From assembly GCA_963669155.1 (NCBI GenBank), contig OZ022580.1, positions 19,553,736 to 19,617,735 on the forward strand: a stretch of 64,000 nucleotides of DNA, in the 5' to 3' direction. Both the position numbers and the translations under genes were made by a program. Shown here in pieces: positions 1 through 21,969 of this stretch (position 1 is the first letter of the stretch; each line of letters opens with the position of its first letter). Source of the DNA: Arbacia lixula (Eukaryota; Echinodermata; Echinoidea; Arbacioida; Arbaciidae). The notes below the pieces were generated by a model that did not search any database, had not been told where the DNA came from, and saw only the letters and a list, made by a program, of their open reading frames with translations.

Positions 1-333
1 CGCGCATGGCCTTGAATTATTAACCAGCTTTCATTTTGCTCGAGTAAAAGAAGAGGAAAAAGCAACAGATGTTTTTCATAGTCAAACGCACACTCTCGGG
101 AATCATCATATCTCAAAAGACCTCTTATTGGAGAAATACTTTGTACATGTCGGATACGACTCTGAATTATTCATATGAGCTTCGAATATAGCCACCTTAC
201 TCTCGTTACAAATACATCTACTCCATGACCATAAGCACCAAGCATTTGTGAATTTGCATTCACAACCCCCCCCCCCCCCCTCCCCTCTATCCCCTCTTAT
301 CCTATTGGATGTGGTAATGACATTTAAGAAAAA
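1..333. other. Non-coding left edge
   Basis: No gene, RNA or splice structure seen. The only simple feature is a poly-C run at about 266-280. Confidence 0.5.
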
Positions 334-427
334 ATGAAAAGTAAAGTAACAGAATTATATTCATATCTTCACATACTTTTTTTAAAGCTTGGGCAACATA
401 ACACCACGAGTCTAGTTTCACATATTT

Positions 428-616
428 TTTCTTTCTTTCTCTCTCGCTCTCTCTCTCTCTCCCTCTCTCTCTTTATCTGCGTGTCTGTCTGTCTCTGTCT
501 CTCTCTCTTTCATCTCTGTCCCTGCATTTTAATGTCCCTCTCTTTCTCTACTTACTTCACTCTCTCAACCACAACTATTTACTCTGCCATCGTTTTCTCT
601 CCTTCCCTTCCCCCCT

Positions 617-670
<54 letters not shown>

Positions 671-750
671 ATCGCCTCCCCTCACCACCCTCTCGCCCAC
701 ATTCCCTCCACCTCCACGTCTCTCTTTACGTCCCTTCTTCTTTCTCGTTA

Positions 751-822
<72 letters not shown>

Positions 823-880
823 CATCCCTTCCCTCTCTTATCATTCCTTCTCTCATCTTCCTCTCTTGTGTCGCTTTCCT
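428..880. repeat. (CT)n microsatellite block
   Basis: Long pyrimidine tract with near-pure CT runs at about 622-667 and 749-820, separated by degenerate TCCCTC. It opens Ser/Leu reading frames on one strand and Arg/Glu frames on the other; none is a gene. Confidence 0.95.
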
Positions 881-1016
881 CATTAGAATGAACATGAAAA
901 CATGATATCCATTCAGTGGTGTTTCTCACTCTTCATTATTCGTTGTTCGAAAGATGAAATTCAATTATTTCAATCGTTTCCCAGCAAAAGAAGTACATTC
1001 ATTCTAAATAAAATCA

Positions 1017-1263
1017 TTTTAGCACTGTTGTAAGAGGCAGTAAGATAACAATGCAAATCATGGTCTTTGTTTTACCACAAAATAATATCACATGAAACAC
1101 TCTCAAAATAATATCACCTTTCAAATATCTTGACATTCATTTTAGCACTGTTGTAAGAGGCAGTAAGATCACAGTGCAAATCATGGTCTTTGTTTTACCA
1201 CAAAATAATATCACATGAAACACCCTCAAAATAATATCACCTTTCAAATATCTTGACATTCAT
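1017..1263. repeat. Tandem duplication, 123-bp unit x2
   Basis: The segment starting AGCACTGTTGTAAGAGGCAG at 1021 recurs at 1144 with very few differences, so two head-to-tail copies of about 123 bp lie side by side. High identity suggests a recent duplication. Confidence 0.93.
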
Positions 1264-3754
1264 TGTATCATAAGCTTTTGTTAATAGGAAATCTTATTTT
1301 AAATAACATGACATTCGCCCTGATACCAATCGCAGTAATTTCATCTGAGTAATACACATTTTTCTAATTTTTATTGAAGGTAAGGGAACGAATTATAACT
1401 TCTCCCCAAATGTGCATAGAGAGTGTAGATACCTTCCATGAGGTACTGTCAATACCAGTTTGGGCACACAAGTCATGAAACTCGGCATGGATTCGTGATA
1501 TACTCTAACAATTACATGTACACAAATTTCACAGTCATAACTTTACGAACATGTTCGGGAAACGTGGAAAACTAGTCTTGTTTACGTTTAAAACACAGCA
1601 GCCTCAGTCTATCTTCATTTAGACTGTATTGCAGCGAGTAGTGGCGCGGTTCTCGCATTGCGCACATTGTCTGCAACTCTGCATTTCCACGGACAATCGC
1701 TGACCTTAGTGCGAGCCGTTCGGAGCGGAGAACAGCAAAGTGCGGGTCTCGGTCTCGCCTACAAGAACCGCGGAGGTCTTGAACGACCCGTCCAAAACCT
1801 ACTCGAAATCTAGAGATCAATGTAATTCCGCTCGAAGTCAGTTGCCTTATCTAATATTGTGAGGGAAGTTCAAATATTGGCACGAAAAAAAAATACTTTC
1901 CCGTGGTTTCCACAAAATCTATTTTTCCCCCTGAAAAGGGGCTACCCCGTCCCTAAGCTACCGGTATGCATAAAGACCATTTGTAATATCAGAGAGCTCG
2001 TAGTAATTAATTTTGCACCATGTATAATGTAAAGCTGTTCCAAGATCTAACCGTATCTGTCAGTAGATTTCCACAATTCAACGGCTCATACTTATATTAT
2101 TACGGGCCGTAATATTTCCTTTAAATCGTGATCATACCGATGATATATCATTTGAGGAGACTCCGTGACATAAAGAATGGAATTACACCAAATTTTTGGA
2201 CGACCACTACAACTTCCCTCTAACTTATACCTCATACACAATCCATATTGTCATAAAACTACATACAAAGCAAGTGTTATAGTGAATTCAATATGATTCA
2301 ATAACAACCTATATTTACAATACAAAAAAAAGATCAAATATACATGTAATATACAATTGTACACTGTGAAAACTTCAGGCCCATGAATGAATATGAGCTT
2401 GTATGTATAATATCTCTACTTTAAATGTTCAGATTTATATATAATATAAATGATTGTTTCCACATAACATAGTAACACATTGAGATACCTGTATATAAAT
2501 ACATCATACAAGCCTATACCTCAATAGGTCACACACAAAAGTTGAACTAAGTTCAGCATTAGCATTGCTCCATCGTACCCACTGATTTATCAAAAATAGC
2601 TTGATACACATCAGTGAATGAGTGGTACACATGCAAGTGAAGCCGCCATAAGTACTCCCAACATTCAACATGCTAGGGAGTGCCATAGTAGGAAAAATGG
2701 ACTTTTAAAAGCAGGACTAATCTTCTGACAAACAAATTGCAATTTCTTCTTTCTGGAACAAATATGAGCTCATATATAAGCTTTTTGAGAGCAAAGTAAC
2801 ATTATAATTAGTTGTTATTATCACTTACATTATTTTTATCATGAAATAGAATGTACATTCTATTGTAATTTCAAATAATGTCCACAAATTCAATTAAGAG
2901 TAATGATTGGGTGACTTTAAAGAACACTCTGTGATTAAAAGATTTCCAATGTGTTGCCACTATGAAGATTAGTAATTAATAGATGGAATTATCTGTGTGC
3001 AGGAATCTACGCTCTTTCATTTGATACATTTCATATTCTTTGTAATGTATAATAAGAGGAAATATAAGCCAAAACCACATGGTTGTAATGCTGGGTACAA
3101 GTGATAAGTGAAAACGAATTGTTTGTTGGCTTTGAGTTTCTTATTTTCACCTACACTCAGCATGACACACTTGGAAATTCATTAAACTCAAGTACATCTA
3201 ACAATTGTTCAAGATCCATGGCAATCACCACAATAGAAGCTTGTGACCATGATTTACTAATTACCACACACAAGATGAGCATAGATAGTAAAAACAAAAC
3301 GTTTTAACACATTCGCCAAGTGGTCTGTTTCAGCCAAAATTGCAAGTGGCATAGCAAAACCCCACAATTTATTTGTCTGCAATTGCTACTCTTAGAGTAT
3401 ATATTCATGTACGAAATAATGGGTCTGCAGCCACTGTGACTTAAACTTTACAAAGGTATGCTCATATTTGAAATTATTAGGTAACATAATTCAATATTAT
3501 GTACATAAAATAAAAAGAAGGTAGCAGCGTGATTAAACTCCCTTACAATGGGTACACCATACTCATTCATTAAGAAAATAATATAAAAATGAGCAGTAAT
3601 GTATGGCAGCACTACAATGTGACTTACTTCACATAAAGACCTCAACAAACACACTATTGCACATCCCAAAAGACAAATTTACATCATTCATTTACTAATT
3701 TCATGTTCCGTTCTCCTCTTTGTACCATGATTTTGTACGTATTTCCTGTTCTCC
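1264..3754. other. AT-rich non-coding stretch
   Basis: No conserved reading frame, RNA gene or complete mobile element recognised. The segment at about 1515-1600 (AATTTCACAGTCATAACTTT onward) resembles one at about 46493-46570, so it is probably part of a dispersed repeat. Confidence 0.5.
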
Positions 3755-4030
3755 TTTCTTTTGGTTCTTAGTTATATTCGCCATCCCATTCTTCCTCTTC
3801 CTCTTCCTCTTCCTCTTACCTGCCTTCTTCTTTCCCATCTTCATCTTCTTCTCTGCATTTTCCACAGCCTTCTTCTTTTTCTCTGGTTCCTCCCTAATAT
3901 TCCTCATCCCCTTTCTGCTCCTCCTCCTCCATTTTTCACGTTTCCTCTTCCCCCTTTTCTTCATCTTCATCTTTTGTTTCTCCTCCTCCTTCTTTTCCTC
4001 CTCATTCTCTTTCTGTTTTTCTCCATCTTT
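3755..4030. repeat. TTC/TCC-rich low-complexity tract
   Basis: Degenerate CTTCCTCTTC-type polypyrimidine. The minus-strand translation is a Lys/Arg/Glu-only frame typical of such repeats. Confidence 0.9.
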
Positions 4031-5298
4031 GACACACTACAGATTCTTTCTTTTGAGTTTGAATAGATTATATACAGCTGACAATGAAGATTTATCTCAA
4101 ATACATTGAGGACTATGCTGACACAATAAACCAACAAATATGTTTTGTATCAAACTGCAGAGCACACCCAATGTGCATTAGCTTGCATAGATTGCATAGA
4201 CTAAATCTGACACAAACTTCTCATCAAACCCAATAAATCACATTCTATTGCAATAATATCGAAATAAATAGTAGTTATGTTTCATATTCTGAACACCCAT
4301 CTTTATATTCTCACTTCTCAAAGATACTTGTTTTACTTGAGACCTGTATTCACCAAGAATTTAAGTTACTTCACTTCACATGAAGTACAGTAACTGTATT
4401 CTAACATTAAATTTGAATTAAGGAGATTTCACATTCTGTCAGGAGGATCACATAAGCATTAATGCTTCAGCCAAGCATTATGCATTGATTGACATTAATA
4501 AAGTATATTCATGACTAACTTTCTACACAGTGAAGTAGACAGAGAAACCTGCCTGAGCGACCACATTTTTGGTTTCCCTCAACAATTGTTTCTTATAATC
4601 ACCAGCATTAAACGTGTACCTGTACCTAAAGAGCACCTGCTCACAAAGGCCATATTTCTCATCTCCCTTATGCGGTCTTTACATACAGGTTTCATCATAC
4701 TAACACCACATGAAAGCAGGGGAGAAAAAAAATGTTCATAAGGGGGGGATATTGTTCAACTTTAATGATATTATAGGAAAAGACTGAACTTTGCTGTGCA
4801 CAATATGCTATCAGTTACATACCTACAGATTGCACAGGGAAACTTTTTTGCATTGCAGTAACTAACTCACCTTGGATCGAGAGCTAGGTTCACAAATCCA
4901 GCAGCCACTAGCAGAGTAGAGGGCTACCCCATCCCATCCTAAATGTTCAGTGCCGGTAAAAGTGGGAAGGAGTAAAATCGACTGATGAAAACCAACATGG
5001 GGGGGGAGGTCAATATGAGGAGGGGAGATGGTACGCTAAGCCTCAGTTTCTTATGACACCCAATGGAGGGAGGGGGGAGGGTTAGAAATTCTTCTGACAT
5101 GCCTATCTATGAGCTATGGGGAGAAGGGACGGTTTGATTCCTGGGGGGGGGGGGGTGGAAGCTATGCATCTTTGACCCTATGTGCAGTGTCAGAGGGGTC
5201 AATTCACCACTCCCAGTGGAGAGGAGCAAAGTGAGACTGTATCTCTCTCAGTCCTGTAAGCAGTACGCTGTGTTCAAGTTGACATGAGATTGGCACGT
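4031..5298. other. Non-coding stretch downstream of TRIM23
   Basis: No gene recognised. G-rich runs at about 4741-4748, 5000-5009 and 5144-5154 are the only obvious composition feature. Confidence 0.5.
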
Positions 5299-5606
5299 TT
5301 AACTCTCTCATTACCTTTGCCAAGAAGGTGTGCAGCAAACCAATGGGGTTTCCAAGGCCTGTTAATGTTAGGGTTAACTTTCTCATTACCATTGGCATGA
5401 AGGTGTGTAGCAAACCAATGGGGTTTTCACGGCCTGGTAATGTAAGGGTAAACTTTCTCATTACCATTGGCATGAAGGTGTGTAGCAAACCAATGGGGTT
5501 TTCACAGCCTGGTAATGTAAGGGTTAATTCTCTCATTACCACTAGCATGAAGGTGTGTAGCAAACCCATGAGGTTTTCAAGGCCTGGTAACATAAGAGTT
5601 CATCGG
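5299..5606. repeat. 75-bp tandem repeat x4 beside the TRIM23 stop
   Basis: AAGGTGTGTAGCAAACCAAT-type units recur at 5325, 5400, 5475 and 5550, a strict 75-bp period. Because 75 is a multiple of three, frames stay open on both strands. Lies where the TRIM23 3' UTR is expected. Confidence 0.95.
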
Positions 5607-5633
5607 GCTGGGGTAGCGAATGGGGACAATATC

Positions 5634-14310
<8,677 letters not shown>

Positions 14311-14497
14311 TATGGTCTTTTGGGCAAATTGGCGATTCGTTTGGCTCCTTATTCCCAGCTCAGATCAGCTCAAATCGGCCTCTTTCCATCAATGAGAAAT
14401 TAATTGACGGAAAGTCTGCCTGCCATAAGACCTTTCACCTACACAGCCTGGGACCGGTACGTGTACCGTGTACGTAAGTTTATACACAGTACGTTGT
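14311..14497 (-). promoter_or_regulatory. TRIM23-side half of a split bidirectional promoter
   Basis: Only 178 bp lie between the TRIM23 start codon and the 9-bp duplication (14489-14497) of the big transposon. With the element and one duplication removed, TRIM23 and TRAPPC13 start codons are about 264 bp apart and diverge. Promoter activity is inferred from geometry. Confidence 0.6.
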
Positions 14498-17400
14498 GGT
14501 AGGCAATGTTTTGGAACATCTAGGGGTATGCACACGACCCTGTACGATGACACGCTGACGATAAGTTACTCCCCTCTAATGAATATGCATTATACCAAGG
14601 CATGTGTGTACAATGCTGTACCGATACAGAGCACTCATACTGTATTGACAAACGGACTCGCATCCATTGATGTAGTGCATTCTACATGTTCCAAGCTGCA
14701 TGCTACATGTTCCAAAATTTCAATTTCTTTATATATCGTATTGTTTTAGCTGTCATACGCGCCAATACTCGCATCTATTGATGTAGTGCATTCTAGATGT
14801 TCCAAGCTGCATGCTACATATTCCAAAATTTCAATTTCTTTATATATCATATTGTTTTAGCTGTCATACGCGCCAATACTCGCATCCATTGATGTAGTGC
14901 ATTCTAGATGTTCCAAGCTGCATGCTACATGTTCCAAAATTTCAATTTCTTTATATATCGTATTGTTTTAGCTGTCATACGCGCCAATACTCGCATCTAT
15001 TGATGTAGTGCATTCTAGATGTTCCAAGCTGCATGCTACATGTTCCAAAATTTCAATTTCTTTATATATCGTATTGTTTTAGCTGTCATACGCGCCAATA
15101 CTCCCATCTATTGATGTAGTGCATTCTAGATGTTCCAAGCTGCATGCTACATGTTCCAAAATTTCAATTTCTTTATATATCATATTGTTTAGCTGTCATA
15201 CGCGCCAATACTCGCATCTATTGATGTAGTGCATTCTACATGTTCCAAGCTGCATGCTACATGTTCCAAAATTTCAATTTCTTTATATATCATATTGTTT
15301 TAGCTGTCATACGCGCCAATAATCGCATCCATTGATGTAGTGCATTCTAGATGTTCCAAGCTGCATGCTACATGTTCCAAAATTTCAATTTCTTTATATA
15401 TCGTATTGTTTTAGCTGTCATACACGCCAATACTCGCATCTATTGATGTAGTGCATTCTAGATGTTCCAAGCTGCATGCTACATGTTCCAAAATTTCAAT
15501 TTCTTTATATATCGTATTGTTTTAGCTGTCATACGCGCCAATACTCGCATCCATTGATGTAGTGCATTCTAGATGTTCCAAGCTGCATGCTACATGTTCC
15601 AAAATTTCAATTTCTTTATATATCGTATTGTTTTAGCTGTCATACGCGCCAATACTCGCATCCATTGATGTAGTGCATTCTAGATGTTCCAAGCTGCATG
15701 CTACATGTTCCAAAATTTCAATTTCTTTATATATCGTATTGTTTTAGCTGTCATACGCGCCAATACTCCCATCTATTGATGTAGTGCATTCTAGATGTTC
15801 CAAGCTGCATGCTACATGTTCCAAAATTTCAATTTCTTTATATATCGTATTGTTTTAGCTGTCATACCCGCCAATACTCGCATCTATTGATGTAGTGCAT
15901 TCTACATGTTCCAAGCTGCATACTACATGTTCCAAAATTTCAATTTCTTCATATCATATTGTTTTATTGTTTTAGCTAACACATAGGTACCAACACTTGC
16001 ATCCAATAATGTAGTGCATTCTAGATGTTCCAAGCGGCATGCTACATGTTCCAAAATTTCAATTTCTTCATATCATATTGTTTTAGCTGTCATACGCGCC
16101 AATACTCGCATCTATTGATGTAGTGCATTCTAGATGTTCCAAGCTGCATGCTACATGTTCCAAAATTTCAATTTCTTTATATATCGTATTGTTTTAGCTG
16201 TCATACCCGCCAATACTCGCATCTATTGATGTAGTGCATTCTACATGTTCCAATCTGCATGCTACATTTTCCAAAATTTCAATTTCTTTGTATATCGTAT
16301 TGTTTTAGCTGTCATACCCGCCAATACTCGCATCTATTGATGTAGTGCAATTCTACATGTTCCAAGCTGCATTCTACATGTTCCAAAATTTCAATTTCTT
16401 TATATATCGTATTGTTTTAGCTGTCATACCCGCCAATACTCGCATCTATTGATGTAGTGCATTCTACATGTTCCAAGCTGCATACTACATGTTCCAAAAT
16501 TTCAATTTCTTCATATCATATTGTTTTATTGTTTTAGCTAACACATAGGTACCAACACTTGCATCCAATGATGTAGTGCATTCTACCTGTTCCACGCTGC
16601 ATGCTACGTGTTCCAAAAATTTCAATTTCTTTATATATCGTATTGTTTTAGCTGACGTAAGCGCCAATACTCGCATCTATTGATGTAGTGCATTCTAGAT
16701 GTTCCAAGCGGCATGCTACATGTTCCAAAATTTCAATTTCTTCATATCATATTGTTTTATTGTTTTAGCTATCACATAGGTACCAACACTTGCATCCAAT
16801 GATGTAATGCATTCTACCTGTTCCACGCTGCATGCTACGTGTTCCAAAATTTCAATTTCTTTATATCTTATTGTTTTAGCTGACGTACGCGCCAATCGTT
16901 GCATCTATTGATGTAGTGCATTCTACATATTCCAAGCTGCATGCTTCCAAAAATTTAATTTCTTTATGTCGTATTGTTTTAGCTGACATATGTACCAATA
17001 CGTGCATCCAAGTTGATGTAGTGCATTCTACATGTTCCAAGCTGCATGCTACATGTTCCAAAAATTTAATTTCTTTATATCGTATTGTTTTAGCTGACGT
17101 ACGCGCCAATCGTTGATGTAGCTGACATATGTACCAATTGTATCTTATTGTTTTAGCTGGCATACGTACCAATAAGCAGATAAGTGCTTCCAATGATGTA
17201 GTGCATTCTACATGTTCCAAGCTGCATGTTAAGTTCATTTAAATGTCACCTTTTCTTTCCTTTCTCCCTCCTTTCCATTCACCTCCCCCTCTGTTCTTCT
17301 CCTCTTGTCTCTGTTTTGTCTCCTACCATTCCTCACTCCACCTTTCCCTCCCTCTCCTCCCCATCCGTATTTCCATTCTCTATTCTTTCCTTTTCCTTAC

Positions 17401-17735
17401 TCCACTCTCCCCTTCCCCATTCTTTTTCTTACCCCTCTCCTCCAGTCTCTGTCGCTCTGTCACCTTTCCCTTTTCTTCTAATACATGTAGCTTTCTACTT
17501 TCTTTCCTCTTTCCTCCTCTTCTGTCAGTCCTCCTCTTCTCCCCTACGCATCCCCCTCACTTTCTCTCTCTCCCCTGCTCTCTGGCCCCTCCATTTCTCT
17601 TTTTGTCTCTCTAATCATTCTTTTTGTATGGGACATTATATGTATATTTGTCAAAACAAAAATATTACATGAAATCATGATGAAAGTGTATTTATTGCAC
17701 GTATCTCTTCCTTGATGTGAAGTCCACACATTTGA
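14498..17735. repeat. Left inverted arm of the foldback element
   Basis: Outer unique segment 14498-14655, 111-bp array 14656-17235, pyrimidine-rich tract 17236-17600, and inner segment about 17610-17735 that pairs with about 21970-22100 on the right. The pyrimidine tract is absent from the right arm. Confidence 0.85.
14656..17235. repeat. 111-bp tandem array, left arm, about 23 units
   Basis: Units begin near ACTCGCATCTATTGATGTAG (14656, 14767, 14878 and on). The outer units are near-identical; from about 15950 inward they diverge, shorten and rearrange. A period of 37 codons keeps frames open, giving spurious ORFs. There are no unique spacers, so it is not a CRISPR array. Confidence 0.95.
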
Positions 17736-17802
17736 TAGACACTCACAATTTTTAGCGGCTGCAATGAAAGAGTGGATTCGTGAGTTTGGTAATTATTACC
17801 AT

Positions 17803-18257
17803 TGTCTCGCCTGAACGAAGTTCGGTAGAGACCTAGTAATCACTTTTCCTGTTAGTCTGTTGGTCTGTTACAAACATGTTAACGTTTTTCTTTAACTTGC
17901 TCTCATTTCTTTATTTCTGTATCAATTGTGATCAAACTTTGTACAGATGATCCTTGGGTAATACCACATGTGTCAATATGAGGATGATGGGGTCAAAGGT
18001 CATCTCGTGGTCAAAAGGTCAAATGATATGAGGCCATGTGCATCCTTTTTTCTCAAAGTTTTCGTTTGACTTGCTTTCATTTCTTTATTTCCGCATCAAT
18101 TGTGATCACACTTGGTACAAATTATATTAGGTTAATACCACATGTGTCTCTTCATGAAGCTGATGGGGTCAAAGATCATCTCGGGGTCAAAAGGTTTGAA
18201 AAAAATCTTTGAAAAAAAACCTAGCACTGTTTATCGATTGCGAAATCAGGCGAGACT
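17803..18257. mobile_element. TGTCTCGCCTGA-ended repeat element inside the foldback element
   Basis: Starts TGTCTCGCCTGA and ends TCAGGCGAGAC, an inverted pair like the TGTCTCGCCCAC family at 35023, 36444 and 55628. Two degenerate internal units each include TTTCTTTATTTC..ATCAATTGTGATCA and GGTCAAAGGTCA-like words. Probably a diverged relative of that family. Confidence 0.6.
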
Positions 18258-18523
18258 CGTGGATCACGAACCACCTTGTACATTTTGTCATCCCGCCCTC
18301 TCTTTACACAATACCTTTAAACTAAGTGACTTTTCTTTGGATCGGTCAATAATTATTACATAATGAACAGGACTACTTTCTTCTTTTCCAGTTACTCTTG
18401 CCATCAGTGTACATCCGATAAATTAGGACTTGGTGTACAGTCAGTTGTTTATGCATACTGTACTGATTATACCAATCCACAAAAGAGTACAAATTCACCA
18501 TATTCATCTGCTGAAATGACCTG

Positions 18524-18660
18524 GGGCCATATTCATGGAGCTGGTATTCACGAAAACTTACGAGTACTAGTTACATTCTAAATTCTTTCCTTACTTTAGA
18601 GTTGATACAGGGCTACTCTAAGTCACTAGTAAGCATTTCTCTCATCCTCTCAGTGACTGC
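18524..18660. mobile_element. Harbinger-like end (left) flanked by CTG
   Basis: GGGCCATATTCATGG follows CTG at 18521-18523; an inverted counterpart, CATGAATATGGCCC followed by CTG, ends at 19953. The pair may bound one 1.43-kb element enclosing part of the LINE remnant, or be the outer ends of two rearranged copies. Confidence 0.45.
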
Positions 18661-18867
18661 CGATGTGCCAGTATTGTGAGAAGAACGGCTGAATTGGAGA
18701 AACTTATGGTTGCAGTGCGTAGAAAACGTGTGTTCTTCCTTTTTTGGATTAGAGGAAGAGGAGGAACCCATTGGACATATTCAGTGTTTTGTTTTAAATG
18801 TGCACAAAATAGCTGCCCAGGTAGCTCTCTTTTTATAATACGAAAAACATCAATCGTTGTCCTGTTC

Positions 18868-20340
18868 TAAATACTGTGTAAAAGGGAGAATTACCAATTT
18901 TACCAATAGAAGTAAGAGAGGCAATAAAACAAATGAAGGAAATAGAGCACTAGGGCCTGATGAAGTAACAAGTGACATTATTAAAGCTGGCGGGGAGGAA
19001 ACAGTTGGACAATCGACAAACCTGTTCAGCCAGATACTGTAGGAAACGAAAATCACAAGCAAATGGAAGAAAGCAAAGATTATTCTTCTGCACACGAAAG
19101 AGAAGGCAGACATAAAAAAAAACTACCGACCGATCAGCCTACTATCTCATACGTATAAAATCTTCACCAAAGTAATTCAAAACCGGCTTAAGATGATATT
19201 AGACCAGAACCAACCTAGGGGCAAACGTGATTTAGAGGAGGATTTTCAAAAACAGATCATCTACAATCAATCAATCAATCAATCAGCTCATTGGAAAGTC
19301 CAACGAGTACCAGGCAGCTCAAGCTTTGTCTATGCTTCGTAGACTTCCAAAAAGCATTCGACTCCATAGAACATTAGGACATGATCGATGCTCTAAGAGA
19401 TATAGGAATTGAAGAAGGTACATTCGTATCTTGGAAGACATATATACACAGAAGTTAAAATAAATAAAGGTGTCAGACAGGGGGACACATTATCACCCAA
19501 CATTTTCACAGCAGCATTCCATGACGTGTTTATAAAGTCCAACCTTTAAGGAAAAGGAACTGATTTTAACCTCTGTGCAAGATATGGAAGTTGCGAAGTC
19601 TGAACATTCAAAGCAATTGAGTTGGCTTGCAAATGCATAATGACTAACTTTGAAACAGCAGAGGATATAAGAATATACCATCACCAGTTAGAGAAAGTCA
19701 GCAGTTACAAGTACTTGGGCCAAATCTTAAAAATGGAGGATAATGCAAGAGAAGGGGTATTGACAAGGATTAAAGGAGGCTGGAGATGTTTTAATAAGTA
19801 TAGAGAATTTTAAACTGACTTGAAAATATCACTCGCAATGAGGAGAAGGATATTTGACCAGTGCATACTAGCCTAGTCAGTTACTAAAATTGCATGTAGC
19901 TGAATGTGCTTTAGTAACTTACTAGGCTTAGTAAGGTTTCATGAATATGGCCCCTGGTCTACAACTAAAGAAACGGAACAGAAATTGAGAACACAAAGAG
20001 CTGTGGAAAGAGGAATGCTCAATTTAACGTTACTTGACAAAGTGAAGTACACTTACACATACGGCAGAAAAAGAAGGTCAAAAATATTGTAGTAAACATA
20101 TAAAGAGATGAAATTGAGATGGGCAGGACACTTTAGAACACAAGACAGCAGATAGACCAAGAAACTCACAGAATGGCAACCAAGAAAATGCAAGCGAAGA
20201 AGAGGTCGACAAAAAGAAGGTGGAGGGACGAAATATCATCACACACAAACACAGCAACATGGAACAGAATGACAGCAAATAGAAGCAAATGGAAACTGAT
20301 TGAGGAGGGCTTCATCCAACAATGGTTGAACAATGTCTGA
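18868..20340 (+). pseudogene. Decayed non-LTR retrotransposon reverse transcriptase
   Basis: Translations in shifting frames give GPDEVTSDIIKAGGEE (about 18950), then NYRPISLLSHTYKIFTKVIQ and NRLKMILDQNQP (about 19120-19215), and further on EQKLRTQRAVERGMLNLTLL (about 19977-20036). These are typical of the fingers/palm and C-terminal parts of LINE reverse transcriptases. Stops, frameshifts and a missing YADD region make it dead. A short Harbinger-like end (about 19873-19956) interrupts it. Confidence 0.82.
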
Positions 20341-20350
20341 TGAATGAGTG

Positions 20351-21860
20351 TGTTGTATTTTGACCATGTTCTCTTAGATCATTTCTTGATAACTATGTTA
20401 AGAATTTGTGTTGTATCTATCAAAATCTTCAAACATTATGTTATAAGTATAATGTTATTTTGTCCATGTCAATATCATAGTAAGCGCATGAAGGCATTTC
20501 TATAGGCCCTTTACCAAAATGATATAGATCATTTTTGTTGTTGTTTTCATCTTCATGCTTTCAATCAATGATATCTTTGGATTTGTCAAACTTGTCGGCC
20601 AAACAGAGATTCGTGAGGATAGTTTGTATGTTGGTGGCCAAGTTGCAAGTCTTTGGATTTAATAAGTCTGGCAATAAGGACTAAGCCTTCTTCCCTGTAG
20701 ATATACACACACACACCTCTACAAAGAGAACATTACCATTAGAGCCAAACTGTCCTTGTATCAATTTAATACTTCCCTTGTAAATTTCTTTATTTACATA
20801 TTTAAAGAAACCACCTTGTTATATCTAGATTACCAACTTCTAAGGAATATGCCTGCACTGTTTATATTAGATGTCTGTAGTGGAGTATATACACATTATC
20901 AACAGTGTTACATGAACCACTTTTTAATATATTAACTGGTACAACATAAAATGAGCCATTTTCACCATCTCGTAATTATACTGGCATATTAGTAGCATTA
21001 TTTCTGATCACATTAGCACCATTTCTTCACCTCCAAGCTCGTACCATCCCCATTTGTTTTCCAGCTGTACGCCAAAGCGTATAACTCACTAAACTTTGCA
21101 TTTGAGGTTCAGACATAGGCTTGTCTTTACAGACCAACATGTATAGCTTGAAAATATCCATGGTGATTACTGATCATTCTGCTACCTAACCAGCTAAAAC
21201 AGTGAGTATAATCTTAACTATGCAACCAGAACATGGCTCCCAACTTTCATACTAGGACAATTTACTTACAAACTAGATGACTGTGTTTTGACGATGGTAT
21301 TGTAAAACAAATGTATGCAGAATTATGTCCATCACTACATGAACAATAGGAACAACTTTTAGTTTCTACTAAGATGTTAGCCTACACTTTCTAGACTGTG
21401 GAGTATATGGATGCAACCGAGTCTGTGAACATTTACGTCTGGCAATAAAGATTAAGGTCTCTGCCCTATGTGCCCCCTTGCAGAGAGCAGGCAGGGAAGT
21501 AGGCTTAGTCCTTATTGCCAGAATTAGATCTTTACACACTGAGTTTTGCTCATGCATCCCAAAGACTCGAATCTAGGCCACCAACAGACAAACTATCCTC
21601 ACGAATCTCACTTTGGCAGACATGTTTTCCAAATTCAAAGATATCATTGATTCAAAACATAAGGATGAAAGCAACAACAAAAATGATCAATGTCATTTTG
21701 GTTAAGGACCTATAAAATGCGCTTAGTCTGATATTGCTATTGACAAAATAACATAATACTTATAACATAATGTATGTACATTATAATCGATAAATACAAC
21801 ACAAATTCTTAAGATAGATATCAAGACGTGATCTGAGAGAACATGGTCAAAATACAATAC
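20351..21860. repeat. Nested inverted repeat, about 360-bp arms
   Basis: The segment 20351-20705 recurs in inverted, diverged form at about 21490-21860: TTGTATTTTGACCATGTTCT against its reverse complement, and CAATAAGGACTAAGCCTTCT against AGTAGGCTTAGTCCTTATTG. The 790-bp spacer has no recognised gene. It looks like an older foldback insertion inside the larger one; no target duplication is clear. Confidence 0.75.
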
Positions 21861-21969
21861 ACCACGACAGTTATGTATTTCAGTTGCAAAAAAAAATGAA
21901 TTGTGAGCCAGTGTATATTTGAAAGAATCTAGTGAAAAAAAAATATATTTTTTTTTTAGTGTTTCGGGT

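Noticed and set aside
334-929. Ser/Leu-rich and Arg/Glu-rich open frames on both strands
   Set aside because: They are translations of CT microsatellite and have no complexity, splice context or homology.
3701-4109. Lys/Arg/Glu-rich minus-strand frame and Phe/Leu-rich plus-strand frames
   Set aside because: Low-complexity TTC/TCC tract; the composition follows the repeat, not a protein family.
14640-17230. CRISPR-like array
   Set aside because: Units of 111 bp are contiguous with no unique spacers, in a eukaryotic transposon arm; it is a minisatellite.
16485-17238. Frames of 60-120 codons in the 111-bp arrays, and the matching frames at 14468-14749 and 23058-23279
   Set aside because: The period is 37 codons, so frames stay open by chance, and the same peptide appears in both arms. 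No family recognised.
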